64,000 nt of DNA from a virus: positions 1-64,000 of IMG/VR virus record IMGVR_UViG_3300020178_000897; one strand, written 5' to 3'. Position 1 is the first letter of the stretch, and the number at the start of each line of letters is the position of its first letter. Shown here piece by piece: positions 30,701 through 37,690 of the stretch. The notes beneath the pieces were generated by a model. That model saw nothing but the letters and a program-made list of their open reading frames with translations. It had not been told where the DNA came from and did no database searches. The position numbers and the translations under genes were made by a program.

Positions 30701-33693
30701 CCAGTAACTTCGGTTACAACATTAATGTAAGTGTCGTCTAAAAATATTTCAGGTGTATATTTAGGATACAATCCTAACTTAGTAGGAGTTGGAGGTACCC
30801 AGCAACCATCTGTTGATTCAAATTCATATACATCTAAAATGTCGTTATTAGTAACTGTTATATTAAGTGTTAAGAAGCCGTCAACAGTTATAGTATAATC
30901 TCTATCTTTAACTAGCAAACTTCCGTTAAAATACGGAAGAACTGCATACTGATTTAATTTTGTAAAATCAATACCACGCTTTAAAGAAAATACAGTTTGT
31001 GATTGATCTTCAATTACATGTCTAGTTAACGTGTCACTACCAAACGGAACCATATCACTAAAATAAAATGGATCTTTATTAGTTTGTACTTCAGTAATAG
31101 ATTGCAAAATCTTATCAACGTGTACTTTAGTTTCTCCTTCGAAACCTAACTCATTTGCTACACGCAAAAATTCTCTTTTAAACTTAATGTACTCTAATCC
31201 AGAATAACGAATAGCTCTAATTGCATCAAAATCTTTATTTGTAATATTATACAGTGCAAGGTTAATTGGGCCACTATGTTGTACAAATCTTAATCCTAAC
31301 GGAGTAACATCTCCTAGATCTTTTAAATTACTCGATCCTGGAAATATTCCATTAAAATCTTTTGCATTATCAACAATACTACCTACATGATCTAAAACTT
31401 CACCTAATGTAAATGATTCAACATTTTCGTTTAGTGGATTCTTTTCTAAGTTAGTCGGAAACTCGTAATATCCTCTAGTATTCTTTGGAGTCTTAGTATA
31501 AGTTTTAATAACTAACTTGTCGCCTACAGTAAGATCATTATTGAAATTAATATAACAGTATCCATTAAACCTATCAATTAGATAATCAGTATTTTCTTTT
31601 TTGCGATTATTATTGACGTAAACTTTAATTTCTAAATCAGCAATAGTAGCACTATTATCATAAACATCGATAATAAAGTTATTTGTTCTAGTATCAACTG
31701 TTGGTTGTTGAATAACTGGCTGTACTGATTTTGTAGCCGCTTTGGTCCAACCTGACAAACTGCTATAAGTTGTTCTGTCAGTATATTTTCTTAATAGTCC
31801 TGTATCAGTGCTTACGTTAAATACGTCAGTTAAAACATCATACTGGTAAGTGTCTGATAATAAATTAAAATCAAATACAATATCGCCACTATTTTCAATA
31901 GTTCTATATGACAGTGGGAATCCTAATTCAGTATCATTAGTTCCTGTTCCTACCTTATAACTAAAAATTTTGTTACCAGCAAAAGAACTTCCGTCTAATG
32001 TAGATAGCGCAATTCCTTGATCATTATATAAATCAAACAAAGGTTGCTGATTTACAGATGTTTTATCTTGTGCTTGTTTCCAAACTGTTCCTGTATAGTA
32101 GAAAACTTTACCTTTAAATTTTTCACCAGATTTAACTAGTACTGTTTCATTTTCTAATGGTGTAGTATCAGTAGTTTCTATTAATGTAATTTGTCTGCTA
32201 CCATTATGAGAAATAAATTTAACTTCATAAATCTTGCCGCTAACTAATGAATCTGGATCTGCGGTAAACAATACTCTCATACCGTTTACAAGTTCAATGC
32301 CGTCGACAAAATAACCTACTTGTCCTTCAATATCTGAAAATACGTCTGTTGTTACAGTATCAACTAGGTCAACAGCACCTTTTGCTTCAGTACCATAATT
32401 AAAAAGTTTTAAACCTGGTTCAAACTCAATAATAGGTCTTGTAGCTCTGTAGGTTTGATCAAGTTCTGCCGGTACATTATTAATTAATGCAGTAGTTTCA
32501 ATAACAGTTTTATGTGTCCATTTATTATAACGAGACCATTGATTTCTATCTTTGGCTGCTCTGTTAATAACAATATAATCTTTGAGAGTAGCATACGAAA
32601 TTGCTTCATCAAATGGTAGATCAGCAAAACCTTGCATATCATATTCAACGCCTTGATCTAATAGATAGTCAGCTGTAATAACAAGATCTGATTCTGAAAT
32701 TAATTTAATACTATTTCCAACTCCTTCAACATACCATGTTCCAGTTGCATAAATTTCAGGAGTTACTTTTCCGTAAAAGTTAACTCTCATGCCGTTAGAT
32801 AGTTCATATCCATTCTGCATGGTGTATGTTTTTTTGCCTAAAATTTCAGCAGTAATATTAATTTCAGTAGCATCAATAATATTTTTAATAATAATTAAAC
32901 CCGATGCTTCGATATCATTGTCGTTTGTATAATACAGATAATCAGGAGATTCAAGATCTACAACAAATGTAAATTGTCCGGTTTCTACGCTTTGCTGACT
33001 TACTCCAACATTATAGAGATTAGAATCGTCTTTAACTGATCTGCTTGTTCTAATTGACAACGGCATATCAACTGTGTTAATATCAAATGTATATGTTTGT
33101 CCTCTATACAATGTTAGTGTAGGATTACTAGTCGGAACATCTGGATTAAATGTATATGCAAAATTATCAGTATTGTCTTGCTTTCCTACTGTAAAGGTAC
33201 TAACAATTTCTGTTGAACTTCCGTATACAGGAATAGAACTAGGACCTGCTGGTAGCCAATAATATTCACGAAAGTTTACAAATTTATCCCAATCAATATG
33301 AGGACTCCAAGCATAGTATTCTTGACTGTTTAGTAAGCTATGATTATCTACTTCGCCGTTTCTAATTTTACTAGCATTTACATAGTCTCTATAATCTCTA
33401 TAAAAAGTAGTATTTCCAAGTGTATCTTCAACCAATGCAACTGGTTCTAATTGATAGTTACGTCTATCACCTGCTAGTTCTGCAATATAATTGTCGCCTG
33501 TCTTAAAGGCTTTTGCATTTTTTCTTCCGATAAATCCGTCAGTCTTTTGTACAACACCTGGTTGCATTAACTGATCTAAAGTACTACTTAAAAACTTTTT
33601 ATTTGCTGTTGTTCTAAAATAGCGAGGCAACATATCAGCGGTGCGTCTTTTAGAATCATCATCAATTGGAATACCATTTTCATCTTGCGCCAT
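18730..33693 (-). CDS. Giant virion structural protein of 4,987 residues
   Basis: One uninterrupted frame of almost 15 kb. The N-terminus (about residues 1-130: L-P-R-Y-F-R-T, D-R-R-N-Y-Q-L-E-P, Y-Y-A-W-S-P-H-I-D-W-D-K-F-V-N) matches the start of very large structural proteins beside gp6 in T4-like marine phages. Further modules seen: four short repeats of the form Y-x-x-G-x-x-V-x-Y-x-x-x-x-Y, resembling carbohydrate-binding modules, near residues 1510-1550, 1770-1810, 2270-2305 and 2875-2910; FG-GAP-like propeller blades (G-S-S-V-S-I-S-P-D-G, I-A-V-G-A-P-Y) near 2190-2260 and 3000-3140; G-S-G-Y repeats near 3560-3620 and 3930-3985; and a series of Ig-like beta repeats (D-G-T/S-x-x-F) from about 4330 to the end. 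It follows gp6 with a one-base overlap and takes the place where T4 has gp7-gp11. Likely a baseplate or tail-surface protein. Confidence 0.8.
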   Translation of the reverse strand: MAQDENGIPIDDDSKRRTADMLPRYFRTTANKKFLSSTLDQLMQPGVVQKTDGFIGRKNAKAFKTGDNYIAELAGDRRNYQLEPVALVEDTLGNTTFYRDYRDYVNASKIRNGEVDNHSLLNSQEYYAWSPHIDWDKFVNFREYYWLPAGPSSIPVYGSSTEIVSTFTVGKQDNTDNFAYTFNPDVPTSNPTLTLYRGQTYTFDINTVDMPLSIRTSRSVKDDSNLYNVGVSQQSVETGQFTFVVDLESPDYLYYTNDNDIEASGLIIIKNIIDATEINITAEILGKKTYTMQNGYELSNGMRVNFYGKVTPEIYATGTWYVEGVGNSIKLISESDLVITADYLLDQGVEYDMQGFADLPFDEAISYATLKDYIVINRAAKDRNQWSRYNKWTHKTVIETTALINNVPAELDQTYRATRPIIEFEPGLKLFNYGTEAKGAVDLVDTVTTDVFSDIEGQVGYFVDGIELVNGMRVLFTADPDSLVSGKIYEVKFISHNGSRQITLIETTDTTPLENETVLVKSGEKFKGKVFYYTGTVWKQAQDKTSVNQQPLFDLYNDQGIALSTLDGSSFAGNKIFSYKVGTGTNDTELGFPLSYRTIENSGDIVFDFNLLSDTYQYDVLTDVFNVSTDTGLLRKYTDRTTYSSLSGWTKAATKSVQPVIQQPTVDTRTNNFIIDVYDNSATIADLEIKVYVNNNRKKENTDYLIDRFNGYCYINFNNDLTVGDKLVIKTYTKTPKNTRGYYEFPTNLEKNPLNENVESFTLGEVLDHVGSIVDNAKDFNGIFPGSSNLKDLGDVTPLGLRFVQHSGPINLALYNITNKDFDAIRAIRYSGLEYIKFKREFLRVANELGFEGETKVHVDKILQSITEVQTNKDPFYFSDMVPFGSDTLTRHVIEDQSQTVFSLKRGIDFTKLNQYAVLPYFNGSLLVKDRDYTITVDGFLTLNITVTNNDILDVYEFESTDGCWVPPTPTKLGLYPKYTPEIFLDDTYINVVTEVTGPYKVYGRDETTTQSFKGKVGWFYPLFTSEADAIDYDTANGGAGVAHDHVFAGCNQLFFMPSSSANHATIDINSFESWPGAQPMLQGHDGSLWKCYGDYRDRLLLDFERRIYDNLKQQYNENVFDIADFVETRTRKTGFTRYGTARTLISEFNRWLETVGTPDYSANTRFDRTNGFTFSYNKWADVENNSLPGFWRAIYKDFYNTDRPHSHPWEILGLTEKPDWFDTEYGTAPYTRNNLLLWKDMASGIVRAPNEKIVYRNKFKNTLISKYIPTDDQGNLLPPNLSGIALSGLDSSYSDGYVFGDEGPVETAWRRSSHYPFALMASWAINNPAQFFGIAFDVSRIKRNGAGELVYTETSKRIRLDKLKFPNSASDSSRVFTAGIINYIQGYLAQNETLKFSTYQQELTSLQNKLASKIGGFTQKSKFRLILDARTPTNEGNVFVPDENYKIQLTKSIPINVYSYSGMIIEIVPQGYIIRGYDRDLPIFKTYSVIRKNNDRLVRVGGVSESFLNWDTGKFYEVGQIVENNNVYYRVKIGHTSGTSFNLDNFQKLAELPEEGGAQAFFSKNFDTREVVEIPYGTLVSDIQGVVDIILGYQKFLDSNGFKFELFNQNIEEIENWTLSAKEFMFWTTQNWDTGTVITLSPSARQVMFAEAYTVVDDIYNNFYDYSLLKADGKRLLADFATTERDTTNSFGIYVKNTEDGIFHLKVPVVQHEHAVIIDNKTVFNDVIYNRAQGYRQERIKVKGYRSDEWNGSYNIPGFIFDDAKIEDWASWQDYSIGALVKYKQYYYVAKVNVVGTETFNERSFVRLNEKPEQKLLPNWDYKAKQFTDFYDLDSDNFDTEQQRLAQHLIGYQKRRYLENIINDDVSQYKFFQGAIQDKGTKNVLTKLFDKLGSANKDSLEFFEEWAVRIGRYGATTGDDQFDIVFDEARYRMEPQTVELVNEIDPQDTSLVYRLTRNNVYVKSQNYDHKPFPVKYFNDDNSYTKTAGYVNTNDVKLSLLNYDDILDQSISAINTGEFVWTANNKSQQTWSVYKHATTDYVIKSVTATSNGTFTITLNRKTNFIVGDIIGVVDTNETTDGFYKIAEINLNKITLSTTGESTELDDIKGYVTYFKPVRLSRLSDANAIIDAPTTFSLSGDTSITDTIWVDDDDTGKWIVLKNKQVYELKPDIKNVTAGLLDSTDKDFGSDISVTENNNTIAVSAPKDLNGSVYVFARPSDNTEFGLRQQIDEFTGIFESGGGFGSSVSISPDGEYLAIGSPNASNVKSKFRGDYKNTVAYNINDIVLYRSQLWKSRKVQDADSIQQFLSHASNQQSKIDEYDSDDQSYPDVEYMVRGNYTINDAPADHILIRAQTEQFEGTKPGDVLELKWNRYTTTTSAGIAPFNGDSVLNETFINGSHEIVHKVEAIVHIQSALSIPESGSDITTDTAKATIAYRYVNDENQMTIYLNNLNGAFLDTGSIYQNGVLVGDYERQLKITDNYHAGWWHINVGSEFSTTELVETNANLVVTDIKLENEIRSNSLFTNILDIKRLANTTTPTFPSEFGILSHRQGQTGTVIIDGRWWFRTSTQHYTDTSVNDEVSFWLNQIRVNGNVQDPQPVLGLSFDYLNNSIHTVADKWNGWLEVRLTNFDLSGNPFIPSIGTQLIDSATGETAEVAWIERAFGVAKIYLKNKSGQWAFGSDYGQNSTAQFVENDSTLRTIGPINSCHLENDISGGLIVIDTNTNIPVPPNQTYLRDLEYWHYSSNTIDGILETAETPSSLNLDWTRVYNIPVTTSGYESGNDSEGTFAIYKKTGSIYQLVNYYTVPNSDNFRKLGASCKFVQKSSTSYRLFVLAKGNNTEENQGRIYFFDKNETEDWNLGIEPLYRGMHSVNATYFDGEYVRFGDSIYEAKTNITPGAFNLAEWAEINSGVDLLGYVPNDTNYSITESTLEQQFLEEIGEEFDTSSLGEVLVLTARYTNPDDSSVPNRKVVVYKLVNDQYVYSQLLEPFNLSENYGSSIAVSNDGKKIAVGAPYNSDISLNGGAVYVYILKDGVYTFTQTLRPKDLTDNTQFGFKLDFDGNTLAITSKGGDIIKYTTFDVELTTFDGDATKLNTVDNDSGLVSIYETINDTLLYGQDFSYDRDTENFGNIIKVKNNHIYLGLPDQTVTTNNTVDKGVVAEFRKPLNSTSWSIVTSPVLPADLSKFKGVYLYNKTNNAQVAYLDYIDPIQGKIAGVAEQEISFKTSYDPARYTISTATGVTPQPLDYTSTKWVGKLWWDIDSARFINHHQGDITESTANFNKLYPGTTVDVYEWVESKLRPSEWDTQSETEAGLAKGISGTSKYGDSAYSVRRKYNSASQTFTTYYYYWVKNKATIPAIETRKLSALSVSRIISNPENSNIKFVAILSNNRFAIYNCESLIKDKDIAISFNWWTIDNQQQNTHIQYQLISDGLETSRPNSTIEQKWIDSLVGFDTNDRPVPDINLPIKQKYGSLNEPRQSWFINKTEARKQFVERANKILANNLIVDEFDLTKLTDSDPLPTIATGIFDTTSDSYAELRFVSIAKVRPATLQLEIENGVIINVLITDPGQGYINPPTYIITDTLGSEGELEFTLNANGGINSVRIINSGKNYTNNVKISIRKFAVLVKSDESINGKWSVYQYVLGEWQRVLTQSYDVNLYWKYKDWYDTGYNQFTLINYTLEGSYQIYGLADNIGDVIKISNVGSGGWLLLEKIANEDTVDYSVNYKTIGRESGTIELLDSLYDVTSDNVAYDGASFDKIFYDTEPVAEFRKIITILRDNIFIDQLQLHWNEMFFAGLRYVFSEQPNVDWAFKTSFVKAKHNIGELEQKVTFQNDNLSSYEDYVEEMKPYKTKIREYISSYEKIDPANNVVTDFDLAPVYNEQEGRIIPQSVQVVNNEIIAGVANTTTYPSKHWLDNVGFELTQINIADAGSGYTSAPKLVISGGGGTGATAQAFVGNGQITSVLVTNSGSGYLSQPTIDIIGSLEDGGTEARLSPVLGNGKARSTHIRCKFDRVTKTYLFQTLSEIETFATTLDQLEIDLKWPMQLKTTQVTVTIDGLESLRSEYTFSNVKDTTKGYTRYFGRISFTNALDANKEVIVTYNKAPDLLQAQDRINLYYNPNTGMYGNDLGQLLDGIDYGGVEVTSFDFGGGSGWDSDGWFTSTYDTFDTTFEDEIFQFGDDSTRILTFGSPLEVGAIYNIYRNGVRIDDPNYPDNPTNPNALIASVTGAGQTGIAITDDGDIVEDTIIVFDEDIIPLSSGDILVFRKTTSDGSFLPDPRSYDTILSGGDLQFNTARGFNPEEIIVDGDGFVTPTTSKGPEEQVPGQILDAVDIRVFHRPEAGGSILTSNSYRANGTEIVFEFGIQPQNDKGLIVKLDSVIQPSTVYDVNYKNKTVTFKTVPASGTLINIVSISGNGQDLLEEGQYVADGSTSAFTTKAKYSKELDFYVTVDGGEVEAVLVDDNEKAQILFGSPPKDQSLVSYFVYSKTDAFSKIEVEEFVGDGSTKLFDLTKTPYSAIPNSHNVIVKQGNRLLNPGYNQQFDVTTAQREYFLEIWQTPVGSFDASDVLFVLNGKELTIAVEYNIRPSNSSVILEPGIGKDGDILEAYIVTDGDYAFGSIQQINNQNTWVDSGKTLQLKVAPEIGETLTVYTFNKHDSMGFERINYDIVARETLVVGTEDYIQFNHIKNGLIKLRYPAVEVQYVWLTVNGVLQTPSVDYTLTTDKQYLRYKQSFVDNDVVEIIQFSAVGQITPKFGFSQFKDILNRNIYKRLGDVQPYKLAEPLYTFDKQIVLDNANGLSSPDKNSKTPGIIFVNGERIEYLIKDGNTLKQIQRGTLGTGVPTEHLIGSDVYNANQMQTAPYADKTIVDEIVADGTSSVFELGFTPISINEFEVFVGGRRLRKNAIQSFDYTLNQDSPEADVTLAAEFSVDGTTPFVSLLNTPAEGIKIQIVRRQGTLWTETPGITLFDSETLVARFFKAEKVELPK

Positions 33694-36600
33694 TAGTAAC
33701 TACTGCCTCCACTGCTGTTAGTATCGCTTGAGCTAGTTGAGCTCGAATTGTTTGTTGCTGTGCTTGTTAACGGTTGACTTTGTATTCCAACATTGTTTGT
33801 ACCGGTACTAGTAACAACTGCACCACTTGCTTGAATTTTAGATGCTGTAACTGAATCAATTATTTCTATATCATCTACGGTTGCATCACTTACAAATAAT
33901 TCATCATTTTCGCATTTAATTTCGTATAGACTACCAAACGCTTGGGATCCTTGTTTAGGAACAATTAGCATGTTTGAAATATCTGGCGCATTTTGATTCA
34001 TTACATAAGTTACTAACTCGGAAAAATGAAATGTTTCTCCAAAGTCCCAATTAGACAATGCAAAAAATTTATTAATTGATGCAATAATTCTTGATTTTAA
34101 ATCGTTATCGTTTACCACTTCACTTGTGTTTTTTACAATTTTAAATGTTGCTTGCAAGGATGGTTGAGCATGAGAGCCAAATAACGGCTTGTATCTAACT
34201 GGATGATAAATTACTTCATCGCTAATTGATTTGTACTGATTAATCAATACTCCATAATTTTGATATAGTTCATCTGAGCTAGGTGGCAAAGGTTGTTCCT
34301 CAAGTGTTCCTGCAAGATATTGTCTATAAAGATTATCATATGATCTAGTTAACATATGTACATCAATAATATTTGAAACACTAGGATCAATTCTATTACT
34401 TTCATCTGCACTATGAACATATTGGAATTTTAGATCATCTCTACCTGTATATGCTTGATAGTCTGACGTTAATGTTAATATACCATTTGTTAAAACTTTA
34501 AAGTTTTTTGTGTTTACGATATAAAACACTTTTCCTTCGGGATAATCTACAAAAGAACCAATTTCAATTTCTGTGTTAACTACATCAATATTGCCGCCGT
34601 CGGCATAGTAATTGTATTTGTAAAAACCTTGATCTGTTTCAACACGTTTTAAGAAAATATATTTTGTAAGAGGTAATACTTGTGGTGCAACAACATTATC
34701 AAAAATGTCTGGATCGTCTACACTTCCGTCTTCGTTTACATCAAAGAAACTTACTTCAACTTTTTTACTGTTAACGTACCCGTCTTGATTTCTATATTCG
34801 CTTACAATTTCCCAAGGAATGTCACTATTAAAAGCATTTAATGAATCAGGTTTTGTATTATAGTTAAGAATTGAAACTTTGTCTTTAACTAGCTGGCCTG
34901 TTGCAGAATCATAAATTTTGTTTTGTCCGTCAAAATAGAAAGATAATTCTTTGTCGCTTTCAAATATGTATTTTAATCCTCTATTAGTAATTGTATATTT
35001 TTCGCCGTTGGTTTGAAAAAGGATAATCCAACTAGCATCTAATTGGTTATTAGTAACGTCACCGGTCTTACCGTTGCTAAATGTAGATGCAACATTTAAG
35101 TTTTCATTAATAATAACACGCCAAATTCTATTAACTTGATCGTATCTTAAACCGAACGTTTTATAAGCAAATACTTGATCAATAATTTGTGACCTAACAT
35201 CGCTTGTAATATCTTTTACTAGTTTTGGTTTTACTTCTTCAAGAACACTGTTAGCTGGAAGTATTTCATTAAACACAATTGGTCCAACTCCTGTAACACT
35301 GTCAACCGATGTTCCTGCGCCATTAACACTAATAACTTTTACCCACTTGTAAGTGCTTGCACCTTTTGCATTGGCATTACTGGTTAGTCCATCTCCTAAA
35401 AAGTAAAAGCCTGCAGGTGGCTTAAATTTAAGTAATGCCCCTGCTTCTAAATACTTTAATGAACCGCCGGTAAATGTACCTGTTTGATAAGGAATATCAG
35501 AAGTATTAACAAGATATCCTGTACTAATATTTGTACCTTTAGTTGATTGAACCCATGTAGCATTCAAATCACTAACAATAATTTTTGCATAGTTTGAAAA
35601 ATAGAAATTACTAATCGATCTGCTTTTAATAATAGGTAAAATTAAATTTTCAATAGTACCTTCAATATCTGTTTGATTACTAAATGTAAAGGATTGCTTG
35701 TCTTCAAATTCTTCTCTATAAATAATACCGTCTGATGCAAATAAATTTGTACTAGAATATTTTCCGGTTACATCTTTTAAATCAAAGTAGCGACTAATAC
35801 CGCTACTAATTCTGTTAGTTGATTTAACTTTAACAATTTCTTGATTAATAGTTAGTGGAATGATATTATAGTCTTCACCGGTGACCATTCTATTTTGTGT
35901 ATAATATGTCTGTGGTGCGTTTTGTCTAATAGATGGTGTACTTTCACTAGTAGTAGCGTTAGTAACATTTTCTTTAAGTTCAAGTCCGATAGTTAATGTT
36001 TCAATAGTTCCTGCTTTTGAAATATAATCTAAACTAATATTAATACTTGTAAGCTCTTCGGGCTTAATTTTCATTGATCTATTTGCACTAGTTCTGTAGA
36101 ATATTCTAAAGTTTCCACCTGGAAGACTTCCAAAAGTACCGTCAGCAAATATTAAACTAATTTCATCATTAGCACGAGTTTGTACAACATAAAAGTTTCT
36201 AGTGCCTTTAGAAACGCTGTTATAAATTGCATTGTTTCCTTCAATAGAGCTAACCTTTGTCCAAAGTGATGTTGGAACTCCGCTTGAGTTAACTTGATAC
36301 AACCAAATATCACTGTTATTAATATTTTCAGCTTCAATTGCTATTTTTTGATTAGCACTTGGATTGTCAACTGTAAATTGTGACGAGCTTAATGATCCTT
36401 GTCTAAAATGTAGGAAATAGCCAGTGTTTGAACTTGCTGTTCCTCTACCATCTTCTCTATAGAGAAATGCCAAACTATTTCCAGGAATAGGAGGCTCTTC
36501 AACTAATTTACTATTAATTAAATCGATATCAGTAGAAACCACTTCAAATTGTGTAGTTAATCCATTAACTGCTTTACTAAACCCATATACAGGTACATCT

Positions 36601-37181
36601 ACATTGTTAGATTTAAATCTATATTGCTGAGTTAATACACTATTAATGCTTGCAGTTTTAGTAGGTTTTCCGATTGTATTGTTTTGCGGTAAGGCCGCAT
36701 TAAGAACTCTTCTAAATTGTTCTGGCCAGTTTGAGTTACTCGGATCATTCCATATAACAGTTTGATCTGCTAAATTAAATCCATTACTATCAAAAATTTC
36801 TTCAGTAGTTGATACTGTATCAAATTTAATTAATCCATTTGCCGCCTGGTTTCTTTTAGGATTATAAGATAACATACGTGCAAGACGTAATACACTATCG
36901 CGACGCTCTGCTAGTTCTAAGAAATTTTCACGTGCATTTAAATCAACGCGATAACTAATATTTTGACCTAAAAATGCAATAGTATCAATTAGTGCAAGAT
37001 ATTCTGAAGTATCAATATAATCATTAAAATCTTCTGGATAATTTGTTCTTAGATAGTTAATCATAGAACGTCTTAAAGTATCAAAGTCGTAGCTACGGAA
37101 CTCCGCATTGCGATAACTTTGATATACTTTTTTCCAATCTTCTGAAAGAAGTAGTCTATTTTGGCGGTCGGTTGATGACAT
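33693..37181 (-). CDS. gp6: Baseplate wedge protein gp6
   Basis: 1,162 residues, longer than T4 gp6 (660). The N-terminal 130 residues carry the recognisable gp6/baseplate J-like core: Y-D-F-D-T-L-R-R-S-M-I-N-Y-L-R, then E-Y-L-A-L-I-D-T-I-A-F-L-G-Q-N and L-N-A-R-E-N-F-L-E-L-A-E-R-R. A later domain (about residues 940-1110) has V-H-M-L-T-R-S-Y-D-N-L-Y and Y-K-P-L-F-G-S-H, followed by a Ser/Asn-rich tail that may be flexible. gp6 dimers form the inner ring of the baseplate around the hub. It stops one base into the start of the giant gene and is preceded by a late-type box and gp25, matching the T4 gene grouping. Confidence 0.82.
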   Translation of the reverse strand: MSSTDRQNRLLLSEDWKKVYQSYRNAEFRSYDFDTLRRSMINYLRTNYPEDFNDYIDTSEYLALIDTIAFLGQNISYRVDLNARENFLELAERRDSVLRLARMLSYNPKRNQAANGLIKFDTVSTTEEIFDSNGFNLADQTVIWNDPSNSNWPEQFRRVLNAALPQNNTIGKPTKTASINSVLTQQYRFKSNNVDVPVYGFSKAVNGLTTQFEVVSTDIDLINSKLVEEPPIPGNSLAFLYREDGRGTASSNTGYFLHFRQGSLSSSQFTVDNPSANQKIAIEAENINNSDIWLYQVNSSGVPTSLWTKVSSIEGNNAIYNSVSKGTRNFYVVQTRANDEISLIFADGTFGSLPGGNFRIFYRTSANRSMKIKPEELTSINISLDYISKAGTIETLTIGLELKENVTNATTSESTPSIRQNAPQTYYTQNRMVTGEDYNIIPLTINQEIVKVKSTNRISSGISRYFDLKDVTGKYSSTNLFASDGIIYREEFEDKQSFTFSNQTDIEGTIENLILPIIKSRSISNFYFSNYAKIIVSDLNATWVQSTKGTNISTGYLVNTSDIPYQTGTFTGGSLKYLEAGALLKFKPPAGFYFLGDGLTSNANAKGASTYKWVKVISVNGAGTSVDSVTGVGPIVFNEILPANSVLEEVKPKLVKDITSDVRSQIIDQVFAYKTFGLRYDQVNRIWRVIINENLNVASTFSNGKTGDVTNNQLDASWIILFQTNGEKYTITNRGLKYIFESDKELSFYFDGQNKIYDSATGQLVKDKVSILNYNTKPDSLNAFNSDIPWEIVSEYRNQDGYVNSKKVEVSFFDVNEDGSVDDPDIFDNVVAPQVLPLTKYIFLKRVETDQGFYKYNYYADGGNIDVVNTEIEIGSFVDYPEGKVFYIVNTKNFKVLTNGILTLTSDYQAYTGRDDLKFQYVHSADESNRIDPSVSNIIDVHMLTRSYDNLYRQYLAGTLEEQPLPPSSDELYQNYGVLINQYKSISDEVIYHPVRYKPLFGSHAQPSLQATFKIVKNTSEVVNDNDLKSRIIASINKFFALSNWDFGETFHFSELVTYVMNQNAPDISNMLIVPKQGSQAFGSLYEIKCENDELFVSDATVDDIEIIDSVTASKIQASGAVVTSTGTNNVGIQSQPLTSTATNNSSSTSSSDTNSSGGSSY

Positions 37182-37207
37182 CGGCGTTCCTCAATTCTTT
37201 GTTACAG

Positions 37208-37215
37208 TATTTATT
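37208..37215 (-). promoter_or_regulatory. T4-late-type promoter box AATAAATA
   Basis: In the 63-base gap between gp25 and gp6 the minus strand reads T-AATAAATA-C-T-G-T-A, one mismatch from the late consensus, 27-34 bases before the gp6 ATG at 37181. It probably starts the long gp6-giant gene transcript. Confidence 0.5.
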
Positions 37216-37244
37216 ATATTGGGTTATAGCGGTACTTAATTGTG

Positions 37245-37676
37245 TCACAGAAGTCCAATATTTTTATCAAACTGTAATCTTAAATTTTCGCTAATATTAT
37301 ATTGTAAGTAAGATATTGTACATTCGATTTGCAATCCTTGTTCGTACTCTGAAACTTGTACAGCTTCTGCTGAAGTTCTTGGATCATAGTTTACAATATT
37401 AGTAACATTTGCGGTAATGGCTTCTTTTAATTCTTCTGTTAGAGGCTCATATAATGCATCCCATATAATACAACCAAACGTAGGATTAGAAATTTTTTCA
37501 CCTTGTCTAATATTAAAATGATTAATTAAGTCTTGCTTAATCAACTCAAAATCGTAAAGCTGAAACGTATTTGCTTCAGGATTTACTGTACTAAATCCCC
37601 TATATGCCTTTTGTTTTACAGGCGATTTTGGGGCTTTTTGCGATTTAATTTTAATTTGTTTGTATAAGTCTGCCAT
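37245..37676 (-). CDS. gp25: Baseplate wedge protein gp25
   Basis: 143 residues from M-A-D-L-Y-K-Q. A longer frame reaches 37733 but would overlap the upstream gene, and the shorter start has an A-A-A-G-G site 11 bases before it, so I use 37676. The GPW/gp25 fold can be read from D-F-E-L-I-K-Q-D-L-I-N-H-F, N-P-T-F-G-C-I-I-W-D, L-Y-E-P-L-T-E-E and the C-terminal basic and hydrophobic strand N-L-R-L-Q-F-D-K. T4 gp25 is 132 residues and joins sheath to baseplate. It lies directly before gp6, as in other T4-like phages. Confidence 0.88.
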   Translation of the reverse strand: MADLYKQIKIKSQKAPKSPVKQKAYRGFSTVNPEANTFQLYDFELIKQDLINHFNIRQGEKISNPTFGCIIWDALYEPLTEELKEAITANVTNIVNYDPRTSAEAVQVSEYEQGLQIECTISYLQYNISENLRLQFDKNIGLL

Positions 37677-37690
37677 GCTAGTATTTACCT

